Source: Hofstenia miamia (lineage: Eukaryota; Xenacoelomorpha; Acoela; Hofsteniidae). Taken from it: a DNA stretch of 64,000 bases. The number at the start of each line of letters is the position of its first letter. Positions within the stretch are counted from its first letter, which is position 1. The notes below the pieces were generated by a model. The model saw nothing but the letters and a program-made list of their open reading frames with translations, ran no database searches and was not told the origin of the DNA. Positions 60,540 to 64,000 of the stretch are shown here, in pieces. A program made the translations under genes and the position numbers. The stretch is from NCBI GenBank assembly GCA_900660155.1, contig CABFPE010000145.1, positions 1,364,650 through 1,428,649 on the forward strand. Direction: 5' to 3'.

Positions 60540-60790
60540 TTCTTACACCTAACCTAAGAGCATCTCGGGTAAGCACCAGCTATACACAATGCACCCGTTA
60601 AATGGAGTCGTGAACCACTGTCTAGAATACCCGAGAGCTCGAACGTTTAGCTTTCCATTGTATTAAATAAAATAACCTGATACAAAAAACGTAAAGTAAA
60701 TCCAGTAAATTAACTTCATCACCAAAATGATCAATTACACAATTTTTATAGTGAAAAATTAAACAACAATCAAATATTTGACTAGTACCT
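60540..60790 (-). repeat. LTR-like repeat, copy C (inverted)
   Basis: On the minus strand it repeats copy A blocks in order: TTTACTGGATTTACTTTACG against TTTACTTTGGATTTATTTTA, GGAAAGCTAAACGTTCGAGC, GCTCTTAGGTTAGGTGTA and GGGGTTTTTACT. It lies on the downstream side of the minus-strand LTR-element fossil, where a 3' LTR is expected; the LTR may extend left to about 59900. Confidence 0.7.
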
Positions 60791-60799
60791 GCTATTTCC

Positions 60800-63100
60800 A
60801 GTTGTTTACAATTTCAAACGCTTTAATTTTCTTTCGTTTGCCAATTACACACTTCTGCCTTAATTAGCAATTGTGATTTAGGTCTAGTGCCTTTTTGCCA
60901 AATTAATTAATATCAAAAATTACTGCACTATAAATTTACAAATAACTAATTAATCTTAATCATATGTTTTTTACAATTAATATTTTATTTTAATATTCAG
61001 TCTTAGTTTCATCTTCTTTTTTCTTAGTTTGACCACATATGATTAGATTACGATTATGTTACACTATACAGACTTGTTGAGTGACTTTTCCTGCTGAGCT
61101 TCACTCCCTGGCTTGTCTCTTGTGGCTTTGTTTCACTCCTGTCTTAGTTGCTCTGATTAATTTGATTAGAATTCTATTTAGGCTTTGACTGCTCTATTTG
61201 CTTGTGGGTGGCATGAGGTAGTCATTTGCAATGTACTTTTGCATTCTAAATCTCTATCTAATATTATGGTTTTCATTGTTCGAAATTTCAATATTCATTT
61301 TTTCCCTATGTTTTCTGCTATCATTTTGCTATGGTTGAATCTGCCAGTACTATTGGTAGCCATCATCATATTTTGATAATTAGTCTAGATTAACATTTAC
61401 TATTTCCTTGGTTGTTATTGCTATTATTTTATCTAGCAGTGCTATTTGTTTGGAAGTAGTTTGTTGGGTACTAAGCAATGTGCACATCTATTTATCACAT
61501 ATCTACAAATTACTTTACACTTAATATACTTTGTATTAAATATCATATATGTTTGGTTTATTCCCATATGACCTTTGGGTGTATATTCCCTAATAGTTCT
61601 CTTTTAAAGTATTGTGGTATCTTCTCTTCATCTTGCATGATATTTATTGGTTTTACCATATTTTGTCCTATTATATATCATTAATATTCTCTTTCAAATG
61701 TTTACTATTCAATTCAATGCATTCATTATTAGTATTCTTCCAACTCCATTGTCAAAGATACACAAATTTGACAACATAGCTACTCATTTTATGTTAATGC
61801 CTTCTTGCTCATGCATCATTACATCATTTGCTTTATCATCCTCAGTGTGTATCATTTGCATTTTCCAATGGCTAGCCATTAGTTTAATATATTCTGTTAG
61901 TTTGAATTTTATCACATTTTCCTGTATTATCTCACTTTCTGTTTCAATTATGTCTTCTTCTACTTTTATTGCTTCATTATCATAGTTTATTATACAACTA
62001 TGTTTACCCAAAAATCATTGTCCAATATGATTTTGAAGGGTAATTGAATTTCCTGTATGCTTACAATGACCAAATCTGTCTCTACTATCTTTGGCTTACT
62101 TCTTACAACTTGGCCTTAGTCTTGAAATATTCATCTGATGCATTTATTAAGTGAGTTTTATTCCTTTAAAGTATATCTCTGTTGAATCTTAATTTTTTTA
62201 CACATTGATCTGTAATAATTGATATTACTGCTCCCATATTCACAGTTGCCTTAATAAGTAGACCATTTACCATTACATTCATTGTTTTCATTCTGATTAA
62301 GTTTATCAGTATCAGTGCTGTTTAACAACTCTTGAATTTCTAAATTTTTAAACTCTGTTTCATTTTTATCCAACTCTTTTAGAACAATAAAATTGTTCAC
62401 CATCATGTATAAGGTAAATTTGTCTGCAACAGTAGTTTCTTATATGCTCTTTGTTCCACATTTATAGCATTTAATGCCTTTTTGCATAAGTTATATATTG
62501 TTCTATGGTCATTCTTTATTATTACTACTGCTTTTGGTGATTTTTAGTGTCAGCTTTTTTGCTGCCTTCTTTCTCTTTTTTGGTACTTTTAAAAATATTA
62601 TTGAGGTTTGGATACTGACCTTTCTCATATTTTATTAATATTTTCAATAATTATGCTGCCCAATAGTGCTTTTATTATTAATGTCTCTAGGAAGTCGTTG
62701 GCCTCTGCATTTAGTTCAAATATTTGTCTAATCTCTTTCAGAATTCCTTTACAGAAGTGTGAAACAAATAATATTTGCCATAAGGACAATGCCTAAATTG
62801 ACCCAAGGAGTACCTCCATGTGGAATCCCAAACGTACATCAGGTGTTAAAACCAGGGTAAAGAAGGTACCACCATATGTAATTTGTAAATATGGGGAGGT
62901 AATTGTTGAGAAACCTGTTGGTTCTAGTATTGTGGAGACAGATGGTGACACAGTGGAAACACTGTTAACAAGATTGTTCCTGGCACCAGTTAGGGTGCAT
63001 CTCATAGGGCAGTCATACACAGAGGAAATTCTCTGTCTCTGGCCTATGAGATATGCCAATGCCAGCATTTGCTGTGCCTCCCTGTAAGGTAGCTTTGCTG
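60800..63100 (-). mobile_element. LTR retrotransposon fossil (gag/protease part)
   Basis: Read on the minus strand, the stretch shows a gag-like helical region (about 62800-62650), a zinc-knuckle start (KCYKCG, near 62470) and then a retroviral-type aspartic-protease-like region (near 62280-62050). This order fits a Ty3/gypsy-like element. No clear RT or integrase core is seen to its left, so the copy appears incomplete as well as broken, with several breaks. Copy C of the LTR-like repeat lies at its downstream end. It is a fossil of appreciable age. Confidence 0.55.
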
Positions 63101-64000
63101 TGTTACAGGTAGTTATGACCCAACATTTATACTTATTTTACTCTGGAGCTTTATTGCATCTTCTATTGGCTAGATTCTTTGAATTATAGTAAAATCAGCT
63201 TGAATATTTTTCTTGGATCTCTTAGCAACTAGCAGGCACTCTCTTAGTTACAACCATTGGTAACCTTGTTTTGCCAAAGTAGGAGAGGTGCAACCCTCTC
63301 TATGGAAATTCAGATTTCAGCTTCACTCTGCTGATCAGACTCAACATGAATCAGCACTCTGTGTACCAGGGGTCACCAGAGGTTTCTCATGATCAAACCA
63401 GCCTTGCACACTTCTAGGGGTAAGGTATGGACCTGGATCATGGAATCCCCCACTCATCAGTCTGTCAACTGTTTGAGTAACCCCCAAATATTTGTTAAAG
63501 TAGTTATCTCTGACACTTAGCTCTAGTAATAATTCCATTTGTTGAATATAAGGGACATACCAAAAAATCTGTGCTCATACAATAATTTTTATATTATTTA
63601 TTTTACATGCCATATATCATATTTTTTAAGAGAGTAATCATCACACTGACAATATGTCAAATCACTTGCATATATATTGTGAAATCACGTACTCTTGCTA
63701 AGGCACAACTTATTTGCAAGATAAACAACTACTCTTGAGAGAAATGGTTTCATTGATACTAAATCATCAGTAGCATTAACCCCTAAACTGTTAGTACCTT
63801 TAACTAAACACATATATAATAGGTTCCAAGGCCAAGCTATTGACTAAAATTGTTGTGTTTAGGTTCACTAATGCTGCTTAATCATACAGCTCATGCCAAA
63901 GTGGTGCAATGCTCCCTACTGTAGATGAATCACTTTGATGCTCTCTCACTCCAATGTTTGTGGGTTAAAATGATTATCAAATTAACAATTAGAGTGTAAA
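63101..64000. other. Right-edge sequence, probably 5' side of the LTR fossil
   Basis: No gene is recognised. 63290-63530 is GC-richer than average and may belong to the untranslated leader of the LTR fossil. No copy of the LTR-like repeat is found here, so the 5' LTR probably lies beyond the window or is lost. Confidence 0.3.

Noticed and set aside
61185-61985. Hydrophobic plus-strand frames
   Set aside because: They overlap the minus-strand LTR-element fossil region and are probably its antisense shadows.
62793-63087. Open frames on both strands suggesting a host gene
   Set aside because: Neither has a recognisable domain, and position next to the gag-like region makes retroelement origin more likely.
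1-64000. tRNA, rRNA or CRISPR features
   Set aside because: No tRNA-like internal promoter pair with a matching cloverleaf, no rRNA block and no regularly spaced repeats were found by eye; a covariance-model search would settle the tRNA question.

Overview
This is a piece of an AT-rich, intron-bearing invertebrate animal genome (nuclear, not bacterial). Support: a complete multi-exon coatomer epsilon gene with GT-AG introns, a TRIM-type RING/B-box gene, a rhodopsin-like seven-transmembrane receptor, metazoan transposon types (Tc1, hAT, CR1/L2-like LINEs, endonuclease-bearing Penelope-like elements, an LTR-element fossil) and many long (TA)n microsatellites. The species cannot be named from the sequence. 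An AG splice acceptor lies 3-40 bases before the start codon of several genes, which hints at spliced-leader trans-splicing or, alternatively, at non-coding first exons. Layout: 1-1455 is the 3' end of a PM20D2-like amidohydrolase gene. 2492-11408 is the whole COPE gene (11 coding exons, 304 residues), whose introns hold hAT and LINE debris. 11600-13380 is intergenic and holds a 0.6-kb deleted Tc1 element sitting inside a TA microsatellite. 13400-18600 is a LINE graveyard of at least four fragments. 19309-19614 is an unrecognised small gene candidate. 22932-24884 (minus) is an intronless TRIM-like protein, with a 141-bp tandem duplication just beyond its 3' end. 25050-27390 (minus) is a decayed Penelope-like element whose 5' side abuts a Tc1 end at 27417. 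28000-41300 is gene-poor; it holds a 346-bp hAT-type miniature element with an exact 8-bp target duplication, another possible miniature element, a diverged tandem duplication and long microsatellites. 41366-43321 is a two-exon receptor gene, followed by a partial, stop-containing tandem copy. 46228-46512 (minus) is a candidate two-exon secreted four-cysteine peptide. 47620-48370 (minus) is a second Penelope-like fragment beside an assembly gap inside a palindromic microsatellite. 52950-53314 is a second hAT-type miniature element with near-perfect 8-bp target duplications. 55100-63100 is a retroelement-rich stretch with three related LTR-like repeats and a minus-strand gag/protease fossil. 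The host genes are unrelated in function (ester/amide metabolism, COPI vesicle coat, possible ubiquitin ligase, cell-surface receptor, secreted peptide) and do not form a pathway. I found no clearly new system. The most rewarding leads are the start-codon-proximal acceptors, the secreted-peptide candidate, the duplicated receptor and the paired hAT miniature elements.
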